Assembly: GCA_017451665.1 (NCBI GenBank)
Contig: JAFTNX010000083.1
Span: 1-7,946, forward strand
Length of the DNA stretch: 7,946 nucleotides
Origin: Oscillospiraceae bacterium
Lineage (GTDB): Bacteria; Bacillota; Clostridia; Oscillospirales; Ruminococcaceae
Reading direction: 5' to 3'
A program made the translations under genes and the position numbers. The notes beneath the pieces are model-generated. The model was given only the letters and a program-made list of their open reading frames with translations, was not told the origin of the DNA and did no database searches. Positions 1 to 7,123 of this stretch are shown piece after piece. How positions within the stretch are numbered: the first letter of the stretch is position 1; each line of letters begins with the position of its first letter.

Positions 1-470
1 CCCAAACCGTTCAAGATAACGCGGAGAGGTTCCTTACGTACCTTGTCAGCCTTCGCAGCAATCTTGATTGCACCTTCAGCAGCAGCGAATGATTCGTGAC
101 CTGCGAGGAATGCGAAACATTCTGTTTCGTCTTCAAGGAGCATCTTTCCGAGGTTACCGTGACCAAGACCAACCTTTCTCTGGTCAGCAACTGAACCAGG
201 GATACAGAAAGCCTGGAGACCTTCACCGATAGCAGCAGCAGCGTCAGCAGCTCTTGTGCAGCCCTTCTTGATAGCGATTGCACAGCCTACTGTGTAAGCC
301 CACTTAGCATTTTCAAAACAGATTGGCTGAATGCCTTCTGTGATTTTGTATGGGTCAAAGCCCTTTTCCTTACAGATATCTGCACATTCTTCAATTGTGT
401 TGATACCGTACTGAGCGAGAACAGCAAGAATCTGCTTTTCTCTTCTTGCATAAGATTCAAATAAAGCCAT
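1..470 (-). CDS. GGGtGRT-family protein, N-terminal part (cut by window edge)
   Basis: The gene reads leftward from ATG at 470 and runs off the window, so only about 156 residues are visible. The start MALFESYARREKQILAVLAQ, then GFDPYKITEGIQPICFENAK, WAYTVGCAIAIKKGC, a run of Ala (AADAAAAIGEG), FCIPGSVADQRKVGLGHGNL and CFAFLAGHESFAAAEGAIK match what I remember of the GGGtGRT family (Pfam PF14057). The Gly-rich motif that names the family lies beyond the edge, so it is not seen. The family has no established biochemical function that I know of. The start is secure: an AAGGAGG site lies eight bases upstream, overlapping the stop codon of the Fe-S scaffold-like gene. This implies translational coupling and a shared role. 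The visible part has several Cys residues but no signal peptide or membrane segment, so it is probably cytoplasmic. Any link to Fe-S metabolism is inferred from the neighbour. Confidence 0.85.
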   Translation of the reverse strand, partial: MALFESYARREKQILAVLAQYGINTIEECADICKEKGFDPYKITEGIQPICFENAKWAYTVGCAIAIKKGCTRAADAAAAIGEGLQAFCIPGSVADQRKVGLGHGNLGKMLLEDETECFAFLAGHESFAAAEGAIKIAAKADKVRKEPLRVILNGL

Positions 471-478
471 TCTTAGTT

Positions 479-485
479 CCTCCTT
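479..485 (-). promoter_or_regulatory. Ribosome binding site overlapping the upstream stop codon
   Basis: On the minus strand AAGGAGG lies eight bases before the ATG at 470. Its first two A bases are the last two bases of the TAA stop codon (484-486) of the upstream gene. This fixes the start of the GGGtGRT gene and suggests coupled, roughly equal expression of the two proteins. Confidence 0.85.
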
Positions 486-1176
486 ATTCTTTTCTTGGGT
501 CTACAATCTTAACAGCGTCAGCAACTCTTCCGTACTGGCCCTTAGCCTTTTCGAAAGCTGTGTTAGCGTCGTCGCCTGCCTTGATGAAGTCCATCATCTT
601 GCCGAAGTTAACAAACTGGTAACCAATGATTTCGTTATCAGCGTTAAGAGCAAGACCTGTAACGTATCCGTCTGTCATTTCGAGGTATCTTGGGCCCTTA
701 GCAAGTGTACCGTACATTGTACCAACCTGTGAACGGAGTCCCTTACCGAGGTCTTCAAGACCTGCACCAACTACAAGACCGTCTTCTGAAAAAGCACTCT
801 GTGTACGTCCGTAAACAATCTGGAGGAAAAGTTCTCTCATAGCTGTGTTGATAGCGTCACAAACGAGGTCTGTGTTGAGAGCTTCAAGAATTGTTCTTCC
901 AGGGAGAATTTCACTTGCCATAGCAGCTGAGTGAGTCATACCTGAACATCCGATTGTTTCAACGAGAGCTTCCTGAATAACGCCTTCCTTAACGTTAAGA
1001 GTAAGCTTACATGTACCCTGCTGTGGAGCACACCAACCGATACCGTGTGTAAAGCCAGAAATATCCTTGATTTCCTTAGCCTTCACCCACTTTGCTTCTT
1101 CCGGAATTGGAGCAGCGCCGTGAGCAACGCCCTGTGCGATAGGGCACATTGTTTCAACTTCATGTGAATAAATCAT
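484..1176 (-). CDS. Fe-S cluster assembly scaffold-like protein (NifU/IscU N-terminal domain related)
   Basis: This 230-residue protein is of the kind usually annotated as an iron-sulfur cluster assembly scaffold protein and found beside GGGtGRT genes. The segment from about residue 34 to 100 resembles the NifU/IscU fold: a WCAPQQGTCKLTL stretch (Cys49, Cys56) and TIGCSGMTHSAAMASEIL (Cys77), which corresponds to the GCxSAxAS region of IscU. Cys106 follows in DLVCDAINTAMREL. An N-terminal extension carries Cys11 and a HGAAPIPEEAKW segment. After about residue 118 the sequence (IVYGRTQSAFSE, then GLRSQVGTMYGTLAKGPRYL) no longer resembles IscU. At 230 residues it is much longer than IscU (about 130). 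The start has an AGAGGAG site nine bases upstream. No signal peptide or membrane segment is seen. True scaffold activity is untested; the conserved role with the downstream gene is unknown. Confidence 0.85.
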   Translation of the reverse strand: MIYSHEVETMCPIAQGVAHGAAPIPEEAKWVKAKEIKDISGFTHGIGWCAPQQGTCKLTLNVKEGVIQEALVETIGCSGMTHSAAMASEILPGRTILEALNTDLVCDAINTAMRELFLQIVYGRTQSAFSEDGLVVGAGLEDLGKGLRSQVGTMYGTLAKGPRYLEMTDGYVTGLALNADNEIIGYQFVNFGKMMDFIKAGDDANTAFEKAKGQYGRVADAVKIVDPRKE

Positions 1177-1201
1177 TCAAAATACTCCTCTCAAAGTAAT
1201 A

Positions 1202-1265
1202 TTTTAGGTTTTACTCTGAAAAAATTCAGAGCAGGCAAAATCCGCACTATAAGAATTTGCCCTAA
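1202..1265 (-). promoter_or_regulatory. Structured 5' leader of the Fe-S scaffold-like gene, possible three-stem junction
   Basis: The transcript expected from the promoter at 1273-1301 would begin near 1266 and carry about 90 untranslated bases. Three complementary pairs are present. TTAGG/CCTAA (1261-1265 with 1204-1208) would close the fold. GGCAAA/TTTGCC pairs 1256-1261 with 1234-1239. CTCTGAA/TTCAGAG pairs 1225-1231 with 1214-1220 around a four-base loop. One C (1261) is shared by the first two stems, so the closing stem may be only four pairs. No T-run follows, so it is not a simple terminator. I do not recognise a known riboswitch. The stems are seen in the sequence; a regulatory role is inferred. 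Confidence 0.4.
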
Positions 1266-1272
1266 CAAAATA

Positions 1273-1301
1273 ATTATATAACATTTCGACAGATTTTGCA
1301 A
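1273..1301 (-). promoter_or_regulatory. Sigma-A-like promoter of the Fe-S scaffold-like/GGGtGRT operon
   Basis: On the minus strand a -35 box TTGCAA (1296-1301) is followed by exactly 17 bases and a perfect -10 box TATAAT (1273-1278). Transcription would start near 1266, about 90 bases before the ATG at 1176. An inverted repeat AGTGAT/ATCACT (1301-1306 and 1320-1325) abuts the -35 box and could be a binding site, though it may be chance in AT-rich DNA. Confidence 0.7.
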
Positions 1302-1378
1302 GTGATTTTTTTAACAATCATCACTATTATAATAAAGTTTATATTGTGTTAATTATCCTATGCAATGATTTTAAAAAT

Positions 1379-1657
1379 TCAGGCAGTATATAGCTTAAAA
1401 AGCAAAAATCCCCACAAAGCTGTTGAAATTATCACCACTGCATAAAAATACCAGTGTTTTGTTTTGTGGCGAAAAGTCTGCATGGCAAGAAAGCTACCTA
1501 CAAATCCACCAACAAGGCTTATTCCCAGCAAAAACTTTTCAGGAATACGCCATTTGTTGCGTTTAGCTTTGCTTTTGTCGATACCGTAGCTTATAAATGC
1601 CACAACGCTTACAGCCACCAGATAAATCCACAGATATTTCTGTAATAATTCAACCAT
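1379..1657 (-). CDS. DUF1294 family small membrane protein
   Basis: A 92-residue integral membrane protein of unknown function. The diagnostic stretch YGIDKSKAKRNKWRIPE (24-40), LLGISLVGGFVGSF, and RHKT (63-66) are the conserved parts of DUF1294. Three hydrophobic segments are visible at about 8-23, 42-60 and 69-88, with the basic conserved loop between the first two. The ATG at 1657 is chosen because an AGAGG site lies eight bases upstream. A TTG 33 bases further upstream keeps the frame open but has no ribosome binding site. The gene stands alone behind the purL terminator, and no convincing promoter of its own is visible, so it may depend on partial read-through from purL. In other bacteria the domain occurs alone or fused to a cold-shock domain; here it is alone. 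Confidence 0.85.
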   Translation of the reverse strand: MVELLQKYLWIYLVAVSVVAFISYGIDKSKAKRNKWRIPEKFLLGISLVGGFVGSFLAMQTFRHKTKHWYFYAVVIISTALWGFLLFKLYTA

Positions 1658-1686
1658 AAAAATAACCTCTGTTTTAGTATATTCCG

Positions 1687-1715
1687 TCAAAAACGTGTCA
1701 CTTGCACGTTTTTGA
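1687..1715. repeat. Perfect 11-bp inverted repeat upstream of the DUF1294 gene
   Basis: TCAAAAACGTG (1687-1697) and CACGTTTTTGA (1705-1715) are perfect reverse complements with a seven-base spacer. Each strand ends the stem with five T bases, so it could act as a weak terminator in either direction, or as an operator about 30 bases before the DUF1294 start. The sequence does not decide between these. Confidence 0.6.
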
Positions 1716-1731
1716 GGAAAGAGTGTTTTAT

Positions 1732-1770
1732 CAAAAACAAAGGGGGAAACGCTCGTGCTCGTTTCCCCCT
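1732..1770 (-). terminator. Rho-independent terminator, probably of purL
   Basis: A perfect 11-bp stem, AGGGGGAAACG with CGTTTCCCCCT (1760-1770 and 1741-1751), closes an eight-base loop. On the minus strand it is followed by TTGTTTTTG. The plus strand has no T-run after the stem, so the element is oriented to stop transcripts coming from purL. It lies about 140 bases past the purL stop codon, with several other hairpins between. Confidence 0.75.
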
Positions 1771-1788
1771 AAAATGCTGTCGCATTTT
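1771..1788. repeat. Small hairpin AAAATGC/GCATTTT
   Basis: A seven-pair perfect inverted repeat (1771-1777 and 1782-1788) with a four-base loop touches the terminator stem directly. It is one of the series of inverted repeats between purL and the DUF1294 gene. Confidence 0.5.
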
Positions 1789-1793
1789 TACAC

Positions 1794-1891
1794 CCCCTTC
1801 CTGCGTTTTATGGCATAAGGGGAATTTCGCCCTCTGCGGAGTGCGACCAAGGGCTCTGCCCTTTGGAAACCCGCCACCTTTGAAAAGGTGG
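1794..1891. repeat. Cluster of four hairpins resembling a dispersed palindromic element
   Basis: Four inverted repeats sit almost end to end. CCCCTT/AAGGGG (1794-1799, 1817-1822) has an inner TGC/GCA pair. An eight-position stem with one mismatch pairs 1827-1834 with 1839-1846. AAGGGC/GCCCTT (1849-1854, 1858-1863) has flanking CC/GG. CCACCTT/AAGGTGG (1874-1880, 1885-1891) closes the series. The block is clearly richer in G and C than the DNA around it and begins about 20 bases after the purL stop. From memory, intergenic blocks with the same CCACCTT-TTCA-AAGGTGG stem and GGGC-AGA-GCCC stem recur in ruminococcal genomes. That recollection cannot be checked here, and only one copy is present in the window. 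Confidence 0.6.
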
Positions 1892-1912
1892 ACGAAACTT
1901 TTATATTATTTA

Positions 1913-4900
1913 TTATTTAAAGTAGTTTACGCCGCTTTCAAAGATAAGCTGGTCCTTAACACCAGGAACATTCTTACAGATGTCTGTACCCTTTCTTTCG
2001 GAGTGACCCATCTTACCGAGAACACGTCCGTCAGGTGATGTGATACCTTCAATAGCGTAGATTGAAGTATTAGGGTTGCAGTGAATGTCAAGTGTAGGAA
2101 CACCGTTAAAGTCAACGTACTGAGTAGCAATCTGACCGTTCTTAGCAAGTCTTGTGATTTCTTCTTCAGTAGCTACAAATCTACCTTCACCGTGTGAAAT
2201 AGCAATATTGTGGATATCGCCAACCTGTGTGCAGTAGAGCCAAGGTGACTTGTTTGAAGCAATTCTTGTGTTAACCATCTTTGACTGGTGACGGTGAATT
2301 GTGTTGAATGTAAGAGTTGGTGAATCATCTCTCATATCAACGATTTCGCCGTAAGGAACAAGACCGAGCTTAACAAGTGCCTGGAAGCCGTTACAGATAC
2401 CAAGCATAAGACCATCTCTCTGCTTTAAGAGGTCGTGGATAGCGTCAGCAAGACGTGGGTTCCTGAAGAATGAAACGATAAACTTACCACTTCCGTCAGG
2501 TTCGTCACCACCACTGAATCCACCAGGGAGCATAACAATCTGTGCCTGCTTAATCTTATTTTCAATAGCCTTAACTGATTCTTCGATAGCCTGAGCGTTC
2601 ATATTTCTGATTACGAAAATATCAGCCTCAGCGCCAGCCTTTTCAAAAGCTCTTGCAGTATCGTATTCACAGTTTGTACCAGGGAATACAGGGATAAGTA
2701 CCTTTGGTTTAGCAACCTTGATAGCAGGTGCAAGCTTAACGTCGTTTACAAAGCTGAATTCCTTGAGTGAAGCTTCAGGCTTCTTAATCTTAGTAGGGAA
2801 TACAGGTTCAAGCTTGTCCTCCCAGAGCTTTTCAATCTTAACAAGGTCAACAGCGTATTCAGAAGTAATTACGCAGTATTCAGAAATTGTTTCACCGATA
2901 ACTCTTTCATCAGTTTCAACGCCCTGTGCAAGTTCAAGAACGAATGCACCGTAGCAATGTCTGTAAAGTTCGTTTGCAGTAACCTTATCAGTAAACTTGA
3001 AACCAATCTTGTTACCGAATGACATCTTAGCGATAGCTTCTGAAACACCACCGAATGATACAGCCCATGATGAAAGCACGCTACCGTCTTCGATAAGCTT
3101 TTCGACTCTTTCAAATACGCTTCTTACGCTTTCAAAAACAGGGAGTCCGTTTTCGTCGTAGTCAGGCTTGATAAGAACAACCTTTGAGCCTGCTCTCTTG
3201 AATTCCTGTGAAACGATTGTATCTGAATTTGCAGTAGAAACAGCGAATGAAACAAGTGTTGGTGGAACGTCAATGTTTTCAAATGTACCAGACATTGAGT
3301 CCTTACCACCGATAGAGCCACAGCCAAGTTCAATCTGTGCCTTGTAAGCACCGAGAAGTGCAGCCATAGGCTTACCCCAACGTGTAGGGTTATTCTGAGT
3401 TCTTTCAAAATATTCCTGGAATGTAAGCCAGCAGTGTTCATACTTACCACCTGTTGCAACAACCTTAGCGATAGAATGGATTACTGCCTGCATAGCACCG
3501 TGATATGGTGACTGTGATGAAAGGAATGGGTCATAGCCCCAGCCCATAAGTGAAGTTGTCTTTGTTTCGCCCTTGAGAACAGGGATTTTAGCAGCCATAG
3601 CCTGTGTTGGTGTATTCTGATACTTACCACCGTAAGGCATAAGAACTGTTCCTGCGCCGATAGTTGAGTCGAATCTTTCAACAAGGCCCTTCTGTGAGCA
3701 GATATTAAGGTCAGAAATCATTCTTTCCCACTTTTCTGCGTTATCGTCAGTAGTTTCTGATGTATTGATAATAGGCTTTTCAATCTTTACAGTTGTATGC
3801 TTTTCAGCACCGTTTGAGTTAAGGAATTCTCTTGAAAGGTCAACAATCTGGTTGCCGTTCCAGTTCATCTTGAGTCTTGGCTCTTCTGTAACAAGAGCAA
3901 CGAGAGTAGCCTCAAGGTTTTCTTTGTTTGCTTCAAGCATAAACTTTTCAACGTCTTCCTTAGCAATAACAACAGCCATTCTTTCCTGTGACTCTGAAAT
4001 TGCAAGTTCAGTACCGTCAAGACCGTCATACTTCTTAGGAACAAGGTCGAGGTTGATAACAAGACCGTCTGTAAGTTCTCCGATAGCAACAGATACACCG
4101 CCTGCACCGAAGTCGTTACAACGTTTAATCATCTTTGTAACTTCAGGATTTCTGAAAAGTCTCTGAAGCTTTCTTTCTTCAGGAGCGTTACCCTTCTGAA
4201 CTTCTGCGCCACAGCTTTCGAGGGATTCGAGAGTGTGTGACTTTGAAGAACCGGTAGCACCACCACAACCGTCACGGCCTGTTTTACCACCAAGAAGAAC
4301 AACAACGTCACCAGGCTGTGGAGCTTCTCTTCTTACATTTGAAGCAGGAGCAGCACCAACAACAGCACCGATTTCCATTCTCTTGGCAACGTAGCCAGGG
4401 TGATAGATTTCGCTAACGTGACCTGTTGCAAGACCAATCTGGTTTCCGTATGATGAGTAACCGTTAGCAGCACCAACAGTAATCTTTCTCTGTGGGAGCT
4501 TACCTGTAATTGTATCTTCAACCGGTACAAGTGGGTTAGCAGCACCGGTTACACGCATTGCCTGATATACATAAGAACGACCTGAAAGTGGGTCTCTGAT
4601 AGCACCACCAAGACAAGTAGCAGCACCACCGAAAGGCTCGATTTCTGTCGGGTGGTTGTGAGTTTCGTTCTTGAACATAAGGAGCCAGTCCTGTTCCTCG
4701 CCGTCAACGTCAACCTTAATCTTTACAGAACAAGCATTGATTTCTTCACTTTCGTCAAGGTCATTGAGCTTGCCTTCTGCTTTAAGCTGCTTTGCACCAA
4801 TAACAGCCATATCCATAAGTGTAACAGGCTTGTTCTTGCCTTCATAGAGTTTCTGTCTTGTTTCAAGGTACTTTACAAAAGTTTCCTTGATATAGTCTGC

Positions 4901-5623
4901 GTCAATTGAAACTTCGTCAATAATTGTTGAGAATGTTGTATGACGGCAGTGGTCAGACCAGTATGTATCAATCATTCTGATTTCAGTGATTGTAGGATTT
5001 CTCTTTTCAACATCTCTGAAATATGCCTGACAGAACTTGATGTCATCAAAGTCCATAGCAAGTCCCATCTTGTTGAGAATGTTCTTCAAATCGTCATCAT
5101 TTGAATAGATAAATCCGTCAACTGTTTCAACAGTTGTAGGAATGTCGTACTTCACATCAAGAGTTTCAACTCTCTTGAGTGAAGCCTCACGGCTTTCAAC
5201 AGGGTTAATCATATAAGCCTTGATTTTGTCAAACTCTTCATCTGTGAGTTTGCCGTTTAAGATGATAATTCTTGCACTCTTTACAACAGGTCTTGTTCCA
5301 CCTGTGAGAAGTGAAATACACTGTGCACAAGAGTCGGCTCTCTGGTCAAACTGTCCAGGGAGGTATTCAATAGCAAAAATTCTGTCAGTAGCATCAATAG
5401 CTGGAAGATGAGGATAATAAACGTCAACAGCAGGCTCTGAGAAAACAACAGGTGCTGCGAGGTTAAAGTCCTCTTCTGAAAGTCCTTCTGCGTCATAACG
5501 GTTGATAACACGCACACCGGTAAGCGCTTCAAGACTCAGAGCTGATTTGATGTCGCTGAGAGTTGAATTTGCTTCTACTGCAAATTCAGGCTTTTTTTCA
5601 ACATAAATTCGATAAACAGACAT
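1913..5623 (-). CDS. purL: Phosphoribosylformylglycinamidine synthase, full-length with glutaminase domain
   Basis: This 1236-residue cytoplasmic enzyme makes FGAM from FGAR, ATP and glutamine, the fourth step of de novo purine synthesis. The first ~160 residues form the N-terminal PurS-like part. SDHCRH is at 223-228, and ETHNHPTEIEPFGGAATC (320-337) is the nucleotide-binding signature. NDFGAGG (503-509) and SESQERM (543-549) follow, with the second synthase half including GGKDSMSG (772-779). The glutaminase domain spans about 972-1236. Its nucleophile is Cys1077 in GICNGFQAL, and the likely His-Glu pair is His1207/Glu1209 in GKMGHSERKG. The architecture matches the long clostridial clade (as in TIGR01857), not the split PurL/PurQ/PurS system. 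The start has AAGGAG seven to eight bases upstream. No other pur gene and no purine riboswitch is visible nearby. mtaB lies 29 bases upstream on the same strand, so the two are probably co-transcribed. Confidence 0.97.
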   Translation of the reverse strand: MSVYRIYVEKKPEFAVEANSTLSDIKSALSLEALTGVRVINRYDAEGLSEEDFNLAAPVVFSEPAVDVYYPHLPAIDATDRIFAIEYLPGQFDQRADSCAQCISLLTGGTRPVVKSARIIILNGKLTDEEFDKIKAYMINPVESREASLKRVETLDVKYDIPTTVETVDGFIYSNDDDLKNILNKMGLAMDFDDIKFCQAYFRDVEKRNPTITEIRMIDTYWSDHCRHTTFSTIIDEVSIDADYIKETFVKYLETRQKLYEGKNKPVTLMDMAVIGAKQLKAEGKLNDLDESEEINACSVKIKVDVDGEEQDWLLMFKNETHNHPTEIEPFGGAATCLGGAIRDPLSGRSYVYQAMRVTGAANPLVPVEDTITGKLPQRKITVGAANGYSSYGNQIGLATGHVSEIYHPGYVAKRMEIGAVVGAAPASNVRREAPQPGDVVVLLGGKTGRDGCGGATGSSKSHTLESLESCGAEVQKGNAPEERKLQRLFRNPEVTKMIKRCNDFGAGGVSVAIGELTDGLVINLDLVPKKYDGLDGTELAISESQERMAVVIAKEDVEKFMLEANKENLEATLVALVTEEPRLKMNWNGNQIVDLSREFLNSNGAEKHTTVKIEKPIINTSETTDDNAEKWERMISDLNICSQKGLVERFDSTIGAGTVLMPYGGKYQNTPTQAMAAKIPVLKGETKTTSLMGWGYDPFLSSQSPYHGAMQAVIHSIAKVVATGGKYEHCWLTFQEYFERTQNNPTRWGKPMAALLGAYKAQIELGCGSIGGKDSMSGTFENIDVPPTLVSFAVSTANSDTIVSQEFKRAGSKVVLIKPDYDENGLPVFESVRSVFERVEKLIEDGSVLSSWAVSFGGVSEAIAKMSFGNKIGFKFTDKVTANELYRHCYGAFVLELAQGVETDERVIGETISEYCVITSEYAVDLVKIEKLWEDKLEPVFPTKIKKPEASLKEFSFVNDVKLAPAIKVAKPKVLIPVFPGTNCEYDTARAFEKAGAEADIFVIRNMNAQAIEESVKAIENKIKQAQIVMLPGGFSGGDEPDGSGKFIVSFFRNPRLADAIHDLLKQRDGLMLGICNGFQALVKLGLVPYGEIVDMRDDSPTLTFNTIHRHQSKMVNTRIASNKSPWLYCTQVGDIHNIAISHGEGRFVATEEEITRLAKNGQIATQYVDFNGVPTLDIHCNPNTSIYAIEGITSPDGRVLGKMGHSERKGTDICKNVPGVKDQLIFESGVNYFK

Positions 5624-5652
5624 AACGACACTCCTTAAAATATCAGATAGAA

Positions 5653-6957
5653 TTACTCACAGATTTTACCTATACAGTAATTCTTTTCATACCCCTCTAT
5701 TATAACACAAAAAATCTCTCTACGCAAACTTTTCAAAGAATTTTTACGAGGAATTTTAATTTGTGTGTAATTTTCGCTATATCCTTGGTGAAATTCTGTG
5801 CAATTTTCACGTTCAAAGAGAACTTTGACGGTTTTTCCTACCATATTTCTTAAAAATTCATTTTCAGATTGCTTACAGATTTCCTCCATAAGCCTTGCAC
5901 GTTTTTCTCTTTCACCCTTAGGAACCTGCCCATCTCTTTTGGCAGCAACGGTACCCTCTCTTTCGGAGTAAGGGAAGATGTGGCATCTTGCGAAGCCGAT
6001 TTTTTTGACAAACTCAACCGACTCTCTGAAATCCTCTTCGCTTTCACCGGCAAACCCCACCATAATGTCGGTGGTAATTGCACAGTCAGGGAAGCTTTCA
6101 CGAAGTCTGTTTACAAGTTCCTCGTATTCTTCGGCTGTGTATTTTCTGTTCATAGCTTTAAGCGTTTTGTTACAACCACTCTGTAAAGAAAGGTGAAACT
6201 GCGGGCAGAGCTTAGGCTGACTTGCCATGCGCTTAATATCGCTTTGTGAAATCATTTCAGGCTCAAGACTTCCAAGACGCACACGGTCAATTCCATCAAC
6301 AGAGCAGGCAACCTCCACAGCGTCAACAAGTCGCACATCGCCCTCCAAATCCTTTCCATAACAGCAGAGATTTATTCCCACAAGAATAATTTCCTTGTGA
6401 CCACTTTTAGCAAGCTCGCAAACCTCGTTTTTCAAATCCTCAAAAGATTTTGAACGGATATGTCCTCTTGCGTAGGGGATAATACAATATGAGCAGTACT
6501 GGTCACAGCCGTCCTGAATTTTGATGTATGCCCTTGTTTTTGAAACAACCTCGCTGTTTGACATTTTTTCAAAGGCCTCGCCTTTTGTATGTGGGGAAAT
6601 TCTCACGATTTTTTCACGTCTTGAAAGGTATTCGTCCAAAAGGTCTGGAATATCCGTTTTGTCTGACGCACCCGTTACGATTTCGCAGTCAAGATTTACA
6701 GTGTCCTCCTCAAAAGCCTGTGGCAGACAGCCTGTGAGGATTATAATACAGCGTGGATTTTCCTTTTTGATTTTGTGGATAAGCTGTCGGCATTTTGAAT
6801 CGGCAGTAGAAGTAACCGTGCAGGTGTTAATAAAGCACACATCTGCGTCACTTATTTTTGAAGCCACCCCAAAACCACGCTTTGTAAAATTCTGTCTTAA
6901 ATTTTCGGTTTCATATTGGTTTACTTTGCAACCAAAAGTGTAGTAGTAAATATTCAT
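5653..6957 (-). CDS. mtaB: tRNA (t6A37) C2-methylthiotransferase MtaB
   Basis: A 434-residue radical-SAM enzyme that adds a methylthio group to C2 of t6A at position 37 of ANN-decoding tRNAs, turning t6A into ms2t6A. The N-terminal domain carries the three Cys ligands of the auxiliary cluster: Cys10 (YTFGCKVNQYETEN), Cys46 (INTCTVTSTAD) and Cys77 (LTGCLPQ). The radical-SAM cluster is bound by Cys151, Cys155 and Cys158 in DGCDQYCSYCIIPYARG. LGSLEP and LSLQSGC are typical of the radical-SAM barrel. A TRAM-like RNA-binding domain fills roughly the last 60 residues. The ATG at 6957 is preferred because AGAGG lies ten bases upstream and homologues start with a few residues before TxGCKVNQ. An in-frame TTG nine bases earlier has no room for a ribosome binding site. 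TGCKVNQ and length favour MtaB over MiaB or RimO. Confidence 0.93.
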   Translation of the reverse strand: MNIYYYTFGCKVNQYETENLRQNFTKRGFGVASKISDADVCFINTCTVTSTADSKCRQLIHKIKKENPRCIIILTGCLPQAFEEDTVNLDCEIVTGASDKTDIPDLLDEYLSRREKIVRISPHTKGEAFEKMSNSEVVSKTRAYIKIQDGCDQYCSYCIIPYARGHIRSKSFEDLKNEVCELAKSGHKEIILVGINLCCYGKDLEGDVRLVDAVEVACSVDGIDRVRLGSLEPEMISQSDIKRMASQPKLCPQFHLSLQSGCNKTLKAMNRKYTAEEYEELVNRLRESFPDCAITTDIMVGFAGESEEDFRESVEFVKKIGFARCHIFPYSEREGTVAAKRDGQVPKGEREKRARLMEEICKQSENEFLRNMVGKTVKVLFERENCTEFHQGYSENYTQIKIPRKNSLKSLRREIFCVIIEGYEKNYCIGKICE

Positions 6958-7030
6958 AAAAATCAACCCTCTGATTTGTACAACTTGTGTAAACGATTAA
7001 TTTAGTTTAGGGACATTACACAAACAAACA

Positions 7031-7080
7031 TACCGATATATGGTAAAATTGCACAAAAACTTGTGAACGTTTTTTGCACC
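7031..7080 (-). promoter_or_regulatory. mtaB leader with a hairpin near the expected 5' end
   Basis: From the promoter at 7088-7116, transcription would start near 7081, leaving about 120 untranslated bases before mtaB, which is long for a housekeeping gene. The early leader can fold: AAAAAC (7055-7060) pairs with GTTTTT (7069-7074), extended by GCA/TGC and an outer GGT/ACC. A small TACC/GGTA stem follows at 7031-7045. I recognise no known riboswitch, and the region is AT-rich, so chance pairing is possible. Confidence 0.3.
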
Positions 7081-7087
7081 TTTGACT

Positions 7088-7116
7088 ATTATACTATATT
7101 TGAAATTTTTTTTCAA
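7088..7116 (-). promoter_or_regulatory. Sigma-A-like promoter of mtaB (and probably purL)
   Basis: On the minus strand TTGAAA (7111-7116) is followed by 17 bases and a perfect TATAAT (7088-7093). The box pair points toward mtaB. It lies back to back with the plus-strand promoter at 7124-7152, leaving only seven bases between the two -35 boxes. Confidence 0.7.
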
Positions 7117-7118
7117 AT
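7098..7118. repeat. Perfect 8-bp inverted repeat inside the mtaB promoter
   Basis: ATTTGAAA (7098-7105) and TTTCAAAT (7111-7118) are perfect arms around five T bases. One arm covers the mtaB -35 box and the other lies in its spacer. It could be an operator. It is also AT-rich and just upstream of the plus-strand -35 box, so it could equally be an UP element for that promoter. Confidence 0.45.
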
Positions 7119-7123
7119 TTTTG

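Noticed and set aside
1327..1332. A second TATAAT-like -10 box upstream of the Fe-S scaffold-like gene
   Set aside because: No acceptable -35 box lies 16-18 bases upstream; the promoter at 1273-1301 is far better.
1676..1681. TATACT as a -10 box for the DUF1294 gene
   Set aside because: Transcription would begin within or after the AGAGG ribosome binding site, and no -35 box lies at the correct distance.
1874..1891. CCACCTT/AAGGTGG hairpin as the purL terminator
   Set aside because: On the minus strand it is followed by CGGGTTTCC rather than a T-run; the stem at 1741-1770 with TTGTTTTTG is a better candidate.
1712..2038. A plus-strand open frame of 108 codons across the hairpin cluster
   Set aside because: It runs through the inverted repeats and overlaps the 3' end of purL on the other strand; its product is Cys-, Pro- and Arg-rich and unlike any family I know.
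3765..4166. A 133-codon plus-strand open frame opposite purL
   Set aside because: It is a shadow of purL codon use; the purL motifs are intact on the opposite strand throughout.
6521..6943. A 140-codon plus-strand open frame opposite mtaB
   Set aside because: It is fully antisense to a well-conserved radical-SAM gene, has no ribosome binding site of note and no recognisable motif.
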